Below are positions 1 through 14,368 of a DNA stretch of 64,000 bases, piece by piece. The notes under the pieces are model-generated. The model had not been told where the DNA came from. It made no database searches and saw only the letters and a program-made list of their open reading frames with translations. The position numbers were made by a program, and so were the translations under genes. Positions within the stretch are counted from its first letter, which is position 1. The number at the start of each line of letters is the position of its first letter. Origin of the DNA: Diphasiastrum complanatum (taxonomy: Eukaryota; Streptophyta; Lycopodiopsida; Lycopodiales; Lycopodiaceae); contig CM055102.1 of NCBI GenBank assembly GCA_029204225.1, positions 26,206,922-26,270,921 on the forward strand, read 5' to 3'.

Positions 1-120
1 TCGACTTTTGGTTTGGAGCATAGATGCACTGCGTTTCTGAAACGCGTTTCAGAATCGCGTTCAGAAACGCGTTTCTGAAATTTTAAAAAAAAAATCCAAA
101 AACGTTTTTTCAATATATAT
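1..120. repeat. Cluster of GCGTTTC motifs in both orientations
   Basis: The motif AACGCGTTTC and close variants occur about four times between 28 and 80, in both orientations, so the stretch can pair with itself. It is followed by A/T-rich filler. Related wording (ACGCGGTTTC, ACGCGATTCTG) reappears at 630-665. No coding sequence was recognised. It is probably part of a decayed element, family unknown. Confidence 0.4.
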
Positions 121-1040
121 TTTTTTTGGTTTTTTTATGGGCAATATGGGTATCAGATGAAAGCTCTAATTAAGAGCATTATTACTGTGTGGTTTGTCGA
201 TTGCTTCGGGTGCAGGATGGTCCAGTTCAGGTGCATTAATCCATGTTGGGTTCTGTCAAGGATAAAAATTCAAAACTAACCTCTAGCCTGTCTGTTACGA
301 TCTCAGATGGTCCCAGTAAGTGTGTTTTTGCTCAAGGAGTTGGAAGGCCAAGTCATGAAGAGGCCCCCGGACCCTGCCGTTGGGGGGCGTTGCCCCCCAA
401 ACCCCCCACCGGGGGGCCACCCCCCGAACCCCCTGAGCATTTATTGAAAACCAGAGCAAATAACAACCAAATAGCTATTGAAAATAAGATCTGTTTGTGC
501 CCCATCTACTGCACTTCTGAGAGGCAAAACGCTGGTTTGACCATTGATCCCCTAAAAAAATTTCAGCCATAAGCTATTTTTCCAAAAAAGAAAAAAAAAA
601 TAAATAATTTTTGCGATTCTGGGAGGATAAACGCGGTTTCCGAAATGTCTCCTACGCGATTCTGTGCAACTATGGTTTGGAGACTCCCACGAAAAGAACA
701 CGCTAGAACTTTGCAATGTTAACTACCTTTGGGTATCCAAAATGACATTAATGTCATAATTAATGATTGATCAGTACTAGTGCAAGTTAAGTCTAGTTTA
801 ACTAGAAGTTAAGTTGAGTGCATGCTAAGGTAGATTCAAAGCATGTTTCCTAAAATAGAACATAAGGTAAAAATAACAAGCTATCAAATGAGGAATCTTA
901 GTGGCTACTTATACTAATCAAAAGCTACCTCCCTTCAATTAAATAAAATAAATATGGAAATTAAAATATTATGGGCCCCAAGGTAGTGTGTACAAGTACG
1001 AATCCCAGAGGAGGCCATCAAAGTCCGGAAGGAATACGAG
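121..1040. other. Non-coding stretch with a G/C-run patch
   Basis: No gene was recognised. Short open frames here have no domain or motif. Positions 355-440 stand out: alternating runs of six G and six C in an otherwise A/T-rich region could fold into a strong hairpin or G-quadruplex. The sequence next to the tandem array (980-1040) is unique within the window. Confidence 0.4.
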
Positions 1041-1755
1041 AGCCAAAGAAAGTTGTCAAAAAACCACAACGGGTGAAAGAGAAGAGCTGCTACAAAAAGA
1101 AACCAGCAAACACGTCCAATAAGCCTATTGCTGTAATGTGCACCAATGTGGAGTAAGGCAATATAGAGGTCTCCCAACAAAAGAGGCTGACCCAAAAGAG
1201 TACTGATTTGTTAGGACTATGAGAGCCAAAGAAAGTTGTCAAAAAACCACAACGGGTGAAAGAGAGGAGCTGCTACAACAAGAAACCAGCAAACATGTCC
1301 AATAAGCCTATTGCTGTAATGTGCACCAAGGCAATATAGAGGTCTCCCAACAACAGAGGCTGACCCAAAAGAGTACTGATTTGTTAGGACTATGAGAGCC
1401 AAAGAAAGTTGTCAAAAAACCACAACGGGTGAAAGAGAAGAGCTGCTACAAAAAGAAACCAGCAAACATGTCCAATAAACCTATTGCTGTAATGTGCACC
1501 AATGTAGAGTAAGGCAATATAGAGGTCTCCCAACAAAAGAGGCTGACCCAAAAGAGTACTGATTTGTTAGGACTATGAGATCCAAAGAAAGTTGTCAAAA
1601 AACCATAACAGGTGAAAGAGAAGAGCTGCTACAAAAAGAAACCAGCAAACATGTCCAAAAAGCCTATTGCTGTAATGTGCACCAATGTACAGTAAGGCAA
1701 TATAGAGGTTTCCCAACAAAAGAGGCTGACCCAAAAGAGTATCGATTTGTTAGAA
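1041..1755. repeat. Tandem array, four copies of a ~183 bp unit
   Basis: Four head-to-tail copies start at 1041, 1224, 1397 and 1580, counted at the shared AGCCAAAGAA (ATCCAAAGAA in the last). Spacings are 183, 173 and 183 bp; the 173 bp unit lacks about 10 bp near its end. Copies differ by a few substitutions. Each begins with the AGCCAAAGAA segment and ends in a segment containing GAGTACTGATTTG. The small open frames on both strands reflect the repeat and show no domain. It may lie inside a long intron of the F-box gene, whose visible exon is just to the right. Confidence 0.85.
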
Positions 1756-1991
1756 ATTTCCTTCACGGTCTGCATTAAAAGCTTTGTGCCTACGAGCCTC
1801 TTCTACAAAGGCATAAGTGACTTTGTTAGACATCTGATCTCGAACCAGATTCAAAGTGACGTATGTGAATAAGTAAATAATATAGCAGTGGTTTCTAAGC
1901 TAAGGTTAGAGATCAGAGTCCGCCTTAAAGCGTTCCGTTTCCTGCTTGAATCCACAAGATTAATAAACCGTATTAAGATTTTGGCTTCCCC

Positions 1992-2101
1992 AACGAAAAA
2001 GCCCCAAGCTCAATTCTAACGAGCATGAGCTTGAAAAGCCCCCAGCAACGAAAAAGCCCCAAGCTCAATTCTAACGAGCATGAGCTTGAAAAGCCCCCAG
2101 C
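1992..2101. repeat. Perfect-looking 55 bp direct duplication
   Basis: Two adjacent copies of a 55 bp unit occupy 1992-2046 and 2047-2101. Both begin AACGAAAAAGCCCC and end AAGCCCCCAGC. I see no difference between them, which implies a recent duplication. It is non-coding and lies in the presumed intron or 3' flank of the F-box gene. Confidence 0.85.
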
Positions 2102-2266
2102 AAAATTTCTTGGATACATCATCTTTGTCGAAAGAGTGTGACAATAGAAAAGGGTGACAAGGCTGAATGCACCAACCCAAACTTGTCTGATAATAACTTA
2201 CTCCTGATTGCTTTTTCCTTGAGGTTTTGATTTAAAAATCTGGTCATAAGTAGGTAATAAGCTAAC

Positions 2267-2632
2267 CTGTAACGAATCGGCCATTGAGATTGAATACACC
2301 TCATATGCTCCCACCGGATATTTGGCATGCATGAGGCGCAGAGGAAGGTGCGCTCTTCTCTGCCAAAGCTGAAAGCACAAGGGCGCCCACAGTGAATCCA
2401 CTTGTGAGAGCCCCTTCCACCTCTTACATACTAGGCTGCATTGTGCCAGGCTCCGTGCATCCAGATTTGAAAAGATGTGCAGCTGCATTACATCCGAACC
2501 CAATCGTTCTGCTGGATCCCATTTCAAATACTCTTCCTCCTCAAATTCGTCTGTGGTTTTGCCCTTTTTCCGAGCCTCAAATGGTAATAGACGAGAAAAA
2601 GACATGGATGGCGCATCATCAATGGGAGTCAT
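2267..2632 (-). CDS. F-box protein, first coding exon
   Basis: This encodes 122 residues starting at the ATG at 2632. The frame also continues upstream to a GTG, but ATG is the likely start. An acidic segment (EFEEEEY, about residues 30-36) precedes a classic F-box of about 45 residues, roughly 45-90, with hallmarks LGSDVM, FSNLDARSLAQCSLVCKRW and DSLWAPLC. F-box proteins bind SKP1 and bring substrates to SCF ubiquitin ligases. The exon ends at 2267 with CAG|GTTAGC, a good donor; the frame stops soon after if read through. No following exon was found down to position 1, so the next exon lies left of the window or the gene is truncated. The subfamily could not be named. Confidence 0.75.
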
Positions 2633-5123
<2,491 letters not shown>

Positions 5124-5154
5124 ATGGTCACCAAACTTGGTTTCAGTACTTCCA

Positions 5155-5470
5155 AAAAAAGCACCGTAAAGCGAAACCTATTTCAAGACATCCAACTGGT
5201 ACCTGCCACCATCCCACCACACAAAACCGCACAAGTTAGCACAATGAGGAAGACAGGTGTCAATGTTGAATGCCAATTGTTATCCATGTACAAAATAAGT
5301 TTAGCGGCTTAACAGCTTAAAGTATTTGATGTAAAAATGTAGTCCAATCTTCCCTATTTAAAATGATTAATAGCGATAGACCATCCCATATCGTTACCGT
5401 ATCAGGGCATTCTGCCATTATGATCAGTCAAAAGATCTTATCATCAGGACCATCAGCATCACAAGTAGTG
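5155..5470. repeat. Dispersed repeat, related to 46480-46745
   Basis: This stretch shares an extended diverged match, in the same orientation, with 46480-46745. Shared wording includes ACCTGCCACCATCCCAC, GAGGAAGACAGG and TAGTCCAATCTTCCC. At 46.5 kb the copy lies in the protease-RT linker of a gypsy element, so this is probably a fragment of that family. Confidence 0.6.
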
Positions 5471-5499
5471 TTATCATAAGAAGTAATAAGTTTGTGAAC

Positions 5500-5785
5500 A
5501 ACAACAGCTTTCTTCATGCCACATAACACTTTCAAAAACCTTATGGAGCAGATGACTGCAACCGGCTCAATCATTGAAGATTCTGATGCAGTAATGACTC
5601 TATTATCAAGTCTACCTGATGCCTATGAAAATTGGGTCATGACAATTTCGACCCAGGAGCATCTCACTCTATCAAGAGTAATTTCGATGCTACTACAACA
5701 GGAGATCAAAAGAACTGCATCCTCCTCTTTGGCTCAGGATCGGGGATCCTCAAGCTCTATTTTTAAAGAAAAACCAGAAGTTTAG
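5500..5785 (+). pseudogene. Ty1-copia gag fragment
   Basis: An open frame of about 90 codons holds the conserved end of the copia gag domain (UBN2/DUF4219 type): LLSSLPDAYENWV followed by LTLSRVISMLLQQE. It resembles the gag at 44745-45119 (LLSSLSSSYKSWV). The N-terminal half, zinc knuckle and pol are absent. Gag would form the retrotransposon particle; this piece cannot. Confidence 0.75.
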
Positions 5786-6991
5786 ATCCAAGAGATCTAC
5801 ATAGTCAAATTATCTTGGCACATTTCATCTTGGGTTGCGATGTTTTCATGTGACCAATCAAAAGAGAGAGATGCATAGAAATGGTCCAATCACATGTAGG
5901 AGGTGACAACTCACTAGACCAATCAAATTTAGAGGTGCTATGTAAGAGATCCAATCATTGTACTTGCTTTCTACTCCTCTTGGATCTCGAGCTACTATGA
6001 GAGAGTGAGAGAGAGCTCATTCACACTTAGTGTTGGAGCTCGCAATTTCCAACACTAAGTGTGGATGAGAGATTTGGAGATTGTGAGCTCCGACACTTAG
6101 ATTATTTTCTAAATTATCTCTCTACCTGAGAGCTACATCTTGTATTCTCTCTCTACCCGAGAGCAAGCCAATTTATACTTAGTTTTTTTCATCCAAACTT
6201 TTCTCTTATTATGTGTGATGAATGATGAGTGCATGTATTGAGTGCTCTTGCCTTATATTTTTGAGGCTAGATTGCTTGTATCTTGGGAAAGGTAAATCTA
6301 TGTGCAATCATACACACCTTAGGAGATCAATCACATTGTTTGAGATGCCCTCACATGTGCGAAAAGTACACATCCTTTTTTAAACCCAATTGTTCCATAA
6401 GTTGGTATAAGAGCCAAAGAGGAGGCACCTTTTGTTTGCATAGTTGTACCATTGAGTGTCATTATGCAAAGAGAAGATTGATACTCAACATTGTCTTCTT
6501 CACCTTCATATTGCTTTGTACAAGCTTCATAGTCATCATTATAGTCTTCGTCGTCACTGTTGTAGTGATCGGAATGTAACTCTATCCCTTGATGATATTC
6601 TTCTTTGTTGTATTTGTTGTGAACCCTTGGAATTTATACGTCATAATCACAACTTACATCAATATCATTCGGTTGACCTGTAGGTTCATATTGGTTCTCA
6701 TGTTCCCATTCAAAGTAATTACGACCCTCATAACCAACATTGTTATGCTCGGTTTCATATTGGCCATCATTATATTTGTCTGCACACCAAGCTGATTTTC
6801 TTGATCATCCTGTTGAAAAAAAAGTTACCCATCTGAAAAATTTTCATGCATACCCATATTATCAAGCAAAGGTTAATAGGTCAAAATTGAAACAAAACAT
6901 TTTGGAAATAAAAAATTAAGAAAACTAGAAAACTAGTGAAGAAAACTACCAAATCTCTTGGAGAAAGGATCTAATGCGCTAATGCCAAAAT
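5786..6991. other. Retroelement-derived non-coding DNA with degenerate PBS
   Basis: At 6403-6415 the sequence TGGTATAAGAGCC differs by one base from the tRNA-iMet primer-binding site TGGTATCAGAGCC. The DNA before it (about 5790-6400) may therefore be a decayed copia LTR. Inside lie inverted copies of ACACTTAGTGTTGGA and TCCAACACTAAGTGT near 6022-6063. Open frames at 6283-6795 are hydrophobic and show no domain. Positions 6890-6991 match 39860-39970 and are the leader of the LTR that follows. Confidence 0.45.
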
Positions 6992-7402
6992 TGTCATGTA
7001 CCAATTTTAGCATTGAAACATCAATAGATAGGGCCTAAATCTAGACCATGATCAAAGCTCTCATGTGATTTTAGGCACATGCACCACAAATACCATCAAA
7101 AAGCTCTCAAAGAGAAGCTTCAAGACCACTAAGAGTTCAAAAATATGTAGAAAGCCTCCAAATTTAGCATGACCTCAACTATTTATAGTCACTCCTTTGT
7201 GCCACTAACATGTTTTTGGAGCTTATTTGGCTAAACTGGGTCTTACACCCATTATTATAGTCCCGCTATTCACAAATATAGCATGGTTGTTCTAGCCACT
7301 TTATTGACTATCCTATTGACTAATACTAATTGATTTAACTCCATGGCTATATTTAGCATTGCGGTTGTTAGATTCATGGACTAATTAGATGCAGCACATG
7401 AT
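6992..7402 (-). repeat. LTR, same family as 39971-40429
   Basis: The stretch begins TGTCATG and its right end (ACATGATA) is the decayed counterpart of GACATGACA at 40429. It aligns over its whole length with 39971-40429. On the minus strand the LTR is followed, below 6992, by TGGCATTAGCGCATTAG, a degenerate version of the PBS seen at the other copy (TGGTATCCGAGCATTAG). The orientation is therefore minus. No internal coding part was recognised beside it. Confidence 0.65.
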
Positions 7403-8956
7403 AGTATGATTTGTTTATTCTAAGAGCTAGTATTAGTAAAAGGATAAAAAAGCAAGAGATGGCTGGAAGGGTAGAAGGGGGCTCTCTTGGGTTGTTACCT
7501 CAACAAAAAGGAGCTCTCTTGATGTTTTTAAGAATTAAAATTAGATGTTGGATCTTCAATTGGGTGTATGTAATAAAACATGTTTTTGACCCACATTGTC
7601 TTCTCTCTCTCTCCCTCACTTTTTCCCAAACCTAAGGATGAAATAGAACATTGTGAATTTAAAAGGATCGAAGCCATTTGAGACCATCTAAATTTATTTG
7701 ATTTTTTTCCCTACAAAGGATACATAATTGGTTGTAAACATTTTGATTCATCCATGTTTAACATACATTCAATCATATGCTTATATAAAATATGTTGAAA
7801 GTCTATAAAAAAAAATTAATAGAGTTTGGGTTCCAAAATTATTTTATTTTGTCCAGAAGTAAGAAAATAATTAATTTGATAGGAAATGTACCGAAGATAT
7901 CCAAGATAAGTCACAATATATATTTGATCTAATTGGAGATTCCACTGTTATAATACCCCCACACTTACTGGGTCTATTTTCTAAGAAAAATCACAAATGT
8001 CGCTTAGCAACATTTTACAATGCATTGCAAAAGCATTAGAAATGCCACCATTACACACGGTAGCTACCCACCAATACACACAGTTTTATTTTTCTCTCGT
8101 CATTCACAAGTCATATGCTTGCCACTATGGCCATGATTATTAGATTCTTCTTCTTCCTCTTATGCATACAAGATATCGTGTTGGGAAATGAGTACAAAAA
8201 ACATAGTGAACAACCAAAAGAATTTGACACGAATGTCTTGATCGTTCAATATGTGCATTGCAGAAGACTCTAATAATGAGCAATTTACTATGTATACTTA
8301 GATGGATCATTTGTCACAATAGAACCACAATTAGATTGAGCCGAAAGGTGTCAAACAAGGACAATCATAGTGCTAGAAAGACTAGGGTGTCAATGACAAC
8401 CATGTTTCTACATTTCAACTCAATCAACAAGTGCACTATGAAAATTGGAACATTAAATTTACAATGAAAGTAGAAAGAATGTCAAAAATTCACTTAAGAT
8501 AAAATCACATTTGATGAATGTACGAAAAGATTGCTAGAAATAAGGATTGAGTAGAAAGGTGCTAGTTGTCTACGTAAAAGCATCTCGACATCTCTCTTGT
8601 GCCTTACTGTTTTTATTTGCAACATCTACACTCGAATATATAATTGTTGTGCTAATTTAATCAAGCTTAATTAGTTGGTGATAGATACTGCTAAGTGTCT
8701 TTAGAAGTAGCTTAGAAGAACCGTTAAGGAGAGTGTACATACAAGGAAGCGGGCATGAAATACATAATGTCACTTTCACACGAAACCATTCAAATATGCA
8801 GGTAAAGAAAAGGCAGTATTAAAAATAAGTTATAGCCCTTAAGCTCGACTAAAAAGGGTTGACAAAGGTTTGACAATTATATAACTGTATTCGAGTCGAG
8901 ATGGGTTCACAACGGTTTGTCGAGATGGTTTGGCTTGGGTAGACCAAGAGCTCCAT
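7403..8956. other. Gene-free A/T-rich DNA
   Basis: No domain, LTR or RNA gene was recognised. The short open frames (for example 7411-7635 and 8258-8467) look random. The right end leads into the copia gag fragment, so part may be its missing gag coding region, too decayed to read. Confidence 0.4.
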
Positions 8957-9393
8957 TTTGAGTGGTACTATGAAAATGTCAAAAAATGCTAATCGATATT
9001 TTTTGGATCAACATTTCCAAGAGGAAGGGGCAAAGAGCATCATCAACATTTCAAGAAGGACAAGTCAAAGGAGGAGAGTGATGAGAGTCATCACAACCAT
9101 CAACAAGTTGCAAATCCAACAAGAAGTGCTTATTTTGTGGTAAGAAGGGGAATTTTGCTTCTAATTGTTTCAAGAATAAAGAGTTCCTCAAGCAAGCCGA
9201 TCTAGCTAAAGAGAGTGAAGGTGAGATAGAAGGGAGTTATGAAGAAGGATCTATGTACTCTTCTTCTAGTTTTGAAGTTGAAAATTCATGGTGGATAGAT
9301 AGTGGATCTAGTTCTCACATGACTAGTTCAAGAATATCGTTCACTTCTCTTGCACCCATTTGTGAAATAATTCACATGAAAAGACTTCAATAG
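8957..9393 (+). pseudogene. Ty1-copia gag zinc knuckle and protease start
   Basis: Read in frame from about 9118, a zinc-knuckle CLFCGKKGNFASNC appears (9127-9168). The usual His is Asn, which would weaken zinc binding. A Lys/Glu/Ser linker follows, then WWIDSGSSSHMT (9289-9324), the copia aspartic protease active site with catalytic Asp in DSG. Upstream a Lys/His-rich gag tail (HHQHFKKDKS) is in another frame, so there is a frameshift near 9120. The frame stops at 9391. Integrase and RT do not follow. Confidence 0.85.
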
Positions 9394-10939
9394 TCTTTTG
9401 TTGGAACAATAACCAACAATTTCTCGAACATGCCAATGTTTCATATTCAATCCAATTTTTGCCACCAGATAAGTGCAGGACCACAAAGATATTTTTTCAC
9501 CCTTTTCAATAAATCTTGATCACTATGTCAATATATAGAAAAATAGAGCTGAAAATTTTCTTATCATTGTTCAATCTTAGTAGGGCTTGATTGTCCATCA
9601 AAAAATAGTAATAAAGAATCAAAGTGGATGTAAGGATAAATATTTGTTAATCTCCAAAATAGTTATTGATGCTACCATTATGTTCAATACATTGCAAAGA
9701 ACGTGATGATTTTTTAAGTTTCCAAATAGAATTCATGTATTGCACAGTGTGCACTCACCTTGTGAGTTGCAATGATGTTTTACATCACTATTACTACTAT
9801 AAAAATCACCACTAGTGTTGGATTGATTTCATTGGTACAACTCTTTATATTGATTAGATTGATCAACATGAAGTACCAGTGTTGGTAAATTATAAAGATG
9901 CATATTGGGCAAGTAACATACATTATAAATGATCTACCACTCGTTATACGATAACTTTTAATACAACTAAAATTTCAAGAAGCATAAAAACGCAACCTAC
10001 ATGAGCCCCATAAGTGGGTGCAACTATTGTATTTTGTGATAACCAAAGTCGCGTTCACCTTGCCAAAATTCAGATTTACATGCTTGAACCAAACACATTG
10101 AGATTCATTATCATTTTATTCAAAAGAAGTTACTCGATGACACCATCGGTCATGTCTTTTGTAAATCTGAAAATCGAGTGATAACTATGTCTACAAAATT
10201 ATTAGGTAGAATTAAATTCGAAAAGTTTTGCACTCAATTAGGTATAAAAAAATGTAATTTTATTATTGTGAGTCTTAAAAATTCAATGTTAAACTTCGCT
10301 TTTTACTCTTTAGTAGCCGATTGCACTCTCTAGACTTAAACTGTAAGTTAACCATTTAACCATTGAACTCTTTCTCTTGCTTATCAAGAATTGTGTACTT
10401 GCTATTCATCCTAATAATGAATACAATGTTGTGCAGTTGTTTCTTCTCATGTAATAAATGCTGTGTATGCCATTCTTCACTAGCTAGTTATAATTCACTG
10501 TAGATCAACTCTTTGATTCTCTCTCTAGTATCAAAGTTTTTGTACTTTGCTATTCATTATAATGATAGTACAATGTTGTGTGATTGCAGCATTAAGTATG
10601 AACACCTCTTCATGATAATAAAAGACTTTCAAAAACTTGCTTAAAAAAAGTCAGATCACATCAGATCAACTTTAGAATTAGAAGAAATGCCTCTCACATC
10701 AACACAGGCAATTAATACAAAGAAATCGATACCATAGAGACAAGCCATGATGCCCCCCTCTTTATTTATGCAATCAGGCACCAACCAATGCTGGTCATGT
10801 TGATTTTTGAGATAGGACTCAATTACCTTCTCTTGAAACTAAGAGCAACTGAGTTTTCGATACTACTAAGGCAATATCTTTGACAAGCAATGGATGTTCA
10901 GCACTTCACCTTTATGATGTCTTCTTGACACCCCAGGCT
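9394..10939. other. Gene-free DNA with a weak internal duplication
   Basis: No coding feature was recognised. Positions 10360-10440 and 10500-10590 share diverged wording (TTGTACTTTGCTATTCAT and ACAATGTTGTG), suggesting an old tandem duplication, possibly of LTR sequence. The rest is A/T-rich. Confidence 0.35.
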
Positions 10940-11440
10940 GAAATTTATGCTTGTGCGCATGGGGCTGTACTGCCCCCAGCACCCAGTACGTCGGGGGGCC
11001 CCCGGATGATGGGCCGGGAAAAAAATTTCTCGGGCCCTGGCGTCCCGGGCACCACCTACCCGATGCCACCCACCTGCCCGCGACGCCCACCCAAGCAGCA
11101 TCACCTGTGTGGGCAGGTGCTGACCGGTGCCACCCACCTGCCCAACGCCCACCTGCACGTGCTACCCGGCTCCCACCAACTCCCGGCGCCAGCCTCTCCC
11201 GAGCACACTCATGCTAGTAAAGGGGGGAGTTTGCATATGGCGCCACAGCAAACTCCCCCCCAGTGCTTATGAGACAAGGAGGCCGACGCTACATGGCGCT
11301 ACGAGAATAGGGCACCGGGAGGGGGCACCAATGCTCGGGAGGGCGCACCGATTTCCAGACACCTGGGCTGCCAGAACCGGGAGGGGGGGCCAAGGGGGGC
11401 GTACAGCCCGTTCCGCATTACATGATGCGATCTCCAAGAG
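10940..11440. repeat. GC-rich island with a 12 bp stem hairpin
   Basis: About 500 bp are strongly GC-rich against A/T-rich surroundings. At 11222-11261 the arms GGGGGGAGTTTG and CAAACTCCCCCC flank a short loop containing GGCGCC. The core repeats CCACCTGCCC/CACCTGC several times (11060-11160). Several overlapping frames stay open on both strands, as expected for GC-rich DNA, and no protein domain is seen. It could be a retroelement LTR, a foreign insertion or a CpG island. Confidence 0.5.
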
Positions 11441-13096
11441 GCCCCTCTTTTCTTTCTTTTTCCAATTAAGAATGAGTTCCTATAAGAGAAGAATGAATGG
11501 TCATACAATGTTCTATTTTTCTAAACTGTTTGCCAAGTTGTACAAATTGAGACTTAAGTCTATGTGAATGGATGGTGCACATGCTTTTGGGTGCTTAGAT
11601 CCAACTTTGCACTTCTCTTTGTCAATTCGTAGTCCTTGACCAAATGCACTTCCAATCCTACTCTTGTTTCTTGGTTCTTGACATCAACCAAATGTGGCAT
11701 CGTCTTAATTGCATAAATAAGATGTTTCTAGCAGAGTGCCCATCCCTTTGTTGAGATTGGCTAGTTATCAAGGGTGTTGTCATCCCCACATTAGCCTACA
11801 AAACTTATGTCAATCCTTTTTTCGGCTTATCGGAAAGAGCCTAAAGTTGATTTGTATCACTTTTTGCTGATTATTTTACTTTATAAGGAATGTAGTGCAC
11901 TTCTTGGATTGGATCTATTACTTAATCCTAAAGGCATTTTTCTTGCTAAGCTGTGCTCTCTGATAGATGGGGGTTTTCATGCCCTTACCAGCAGTATCAT
12001 AGGGAGGTTATATTATCTCTCACAATAATTGTAATGAAAACATCTCTAATATTTATACTCGCATACGCCCATATGACAATATCAATGAGAGAGATTATTG
12101 AGAGCTAGCATCATGGTCTTTAATTGGATGCTCAACATGCTTAGATTCCTAGCACATGTGCAGATTAAGTTTTTCCCTTGACTAGTAGAAGGCCAAACAC
12201 TACTACTTGACAATTGATTTGCTGATATGAATCAATGTGTTTGGCTAATATTCAGAATGTGACACACCAAAAGGAATAGCAAAGTCAAAGACCAACTTTT
12301 TAAAGAACTTTGCAATGTCCTCCTAATGATTTAGAAAAACAGCTTCACCTGGTCCAGCTTGGATCCGAAATGATAATTTTAAGTAACCTTTCATAATGCA
12401 ATCTCCAATTCTATTTCCAACAAAAACAAATAAAAAATACCAACATGTAAGCCACGTAAAGCCCCAGCAGTTTGGGCATTACACGCCATTTCAGGCCCTT
12501 GCAGTCTCAGAGCATTGGGCAGGGGCCCTCAAAGGAGTAATGCCCTCTTGCTGGAGGGACTTTACCCCTTACAAAACTTCAACAAACATATTGAAAGCTA
12601 TCAGGTTGCTGGCTGAGGGCAGGGCCTTTACGCCCATTTACTAGGGCTTCAATACTTCAACAAACATACTCAAAGCTGGTGTCACTACCACAAAGCACTT
12701 GTATGCATCCCCAAGTCATTTCAGGGAAATGCTCTTTCATTAGCAAATCTGCATTGTTGGCATTCAAAGCTGACTCCAGGATACCTCAAAATTAACTACT
12801 AGAGCACTCCAATCACACAAGAAAGAGAAATAAGGTTTTATACAGAACAATGTGACTAGATAGAGAACCATAGATAGCTGAGCATCAACTTTCATGAGTG
12901 CCAAAAGACCTTGCTTTTAGGAATTGTACCATTTTTACCCATCCTTTTATGTGCTTCCATCTGTTGAGTAGACCTTGGATGCCCAGAGAGGTAGGGCAAG
13001 AGTCTCCATATGTGGGTAACAACTGCCTTTCTTTTATCAGCTTCTGATAAGAATATTCCAAATTAGCCCCTTTGGATGTGGCATTACTACACATTT
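11441..13096. other. 3' flank of CCS
   Basis: On the minus strand this is downstream of the CCS stop codon. The part nearest 13096 is the CCS 3' UTR; its end is not marked by an obvious poly(A) signal. At 12455-12650 the wording GCCCTTGCAGT, GGGGCCCTCAAAGG and CTGAGGGCAGGGCC is locally GC-rich. No further gene was recognised. Confidence 0.4.
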
Positions 13097-13354
13097 CTAA
13101 AGCTTCGCAAAGTCGTTGTTTGTTGCTTCCCATATGATAGTACCATCACAGGTACATAACTTCTTGTGATTCTCGCCAACTCCAGCACTTCTTGCTATAA
13201 CTGCAGCTGCAATCCCATGCTTCTCTTTGTTTTGAGTTTCATAGATCACAAGTGCCCTGCCTATTAAATCCCCCACTTTAAGGAGACCTTTCATGCCAAC
13301 AGAATCCACAGAGCCAGTGCCATCAACCTCCAAGTTTCCCAAGTCCCCCAGAGG
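13097..13354 (-). CDS. CCS: CCS exon 5: end of SOD-like domain and CxC tail
   Basis: A 258 bp exon, 85 codons plus TAG at 13099-13097. It starts [12 protein letters not shown] and includes [29 protein letters not shown] and [15 protein letters not shown]. The CTC motif is the domain III Cys-x-Cys that passes copper to, and helps oxidise, SOD. The C-terminus NNDFAKL has the usual length for plant CCS. Confidence 0.95.
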   Translation of the reverse strand, partial: PLGDLGNLEVDGTGSVDSVGMKGLLKVGDLIGRALVIYETQNKEKHGIAAAVIARSAGVGENHKKLCTCDGTIIWEATNNDFAKL

Positions 13355-14288
13355 CTGAGACCAACATCAAATAAATTTAGTAAGTTTTTTAACAAATTTA
13401 TCAGTGGCTTTGATTACTAGCTTTCTTGTTGTTCATTATTACCAGCAACTATCAAATGCATATACCCGAAGCTGGAAAACACTTTAAAGATGTCCTCAAG
13501 CTAGCTTGTCAACACAGGTTTCATCTTTTGAGAGGCATCCAACATGAGTAATTGTCTTGATTACAAGGTACCTTAATGGGATTGTATAGATGTAAAATGA
13601 ATAAAATATTATAAAGAATATAAGTTTACTTCACATTCTTTAGTACATGATTTGATCTAACTAAAAATATGCGAACACAAAATGATGATTGATTTATGCA
13701 TGGAACGTACCTCAGCAGCTATAACTCCCTTTGGATGGAAAATGGGACCAGTACTGGCAGCACCACGGGTCAAATCACCATACTCATTCACAGACCAACC
13801 ATGAAGCCCAGGTGACAATCCAGAAATGGATGCTTCCACTCGAACATTTTCCATGCTATCTTGTGCAAAGCGAACAACTCCATGGACTTGGGGGCCCTTG
13901 AACTCGGCCACAGCTGCTGAAACAGCATAATCTGTAAGATGAAAACTGTTATTCATCAATATAGAGCTGAAATTTGAAATTTCGAAGCATCCCCTTAAGT
14001 GAATCAGATGATTAAAAAACCTAAGAAGTCAATGCAACTCTTTTGTGATGGAAAGATCAACTGCATTAAGTACTTCAAAGTCGAAGAACTCTCCTTGCAT
14101 TTGATCCCTTACTCATTCTGAATATTTGATACAAGCTCCATATAAAAAGAGTCATTTTGATTCTGTGGACCAATCTGCTGAGACCTGTATCTAATAGGCT
14201 CTACATGGACCCTTGAAGAGTAGGTGAAAGGTAGTTGAGGAAGGCCAAAAGCGATCCCACAAGGTATCCCTATCCCTCGGCAAGGTGG

Positions 14289-14368
<80 letters not shown>

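Noticed and set aside
10866-11567. Several overlapping open frames on both strands in the GC-rich island
   Set aside because: Stop codons are rare in GC-rich DNA, frames overlap in every phase, and none has a recognisable domain.
12885-13133. Open frame overlapping the CCS stop codon as a separate gene
   Set aside because: It overlaps the last CCS codons in another frame and then covers the 3' UTR; no domain.
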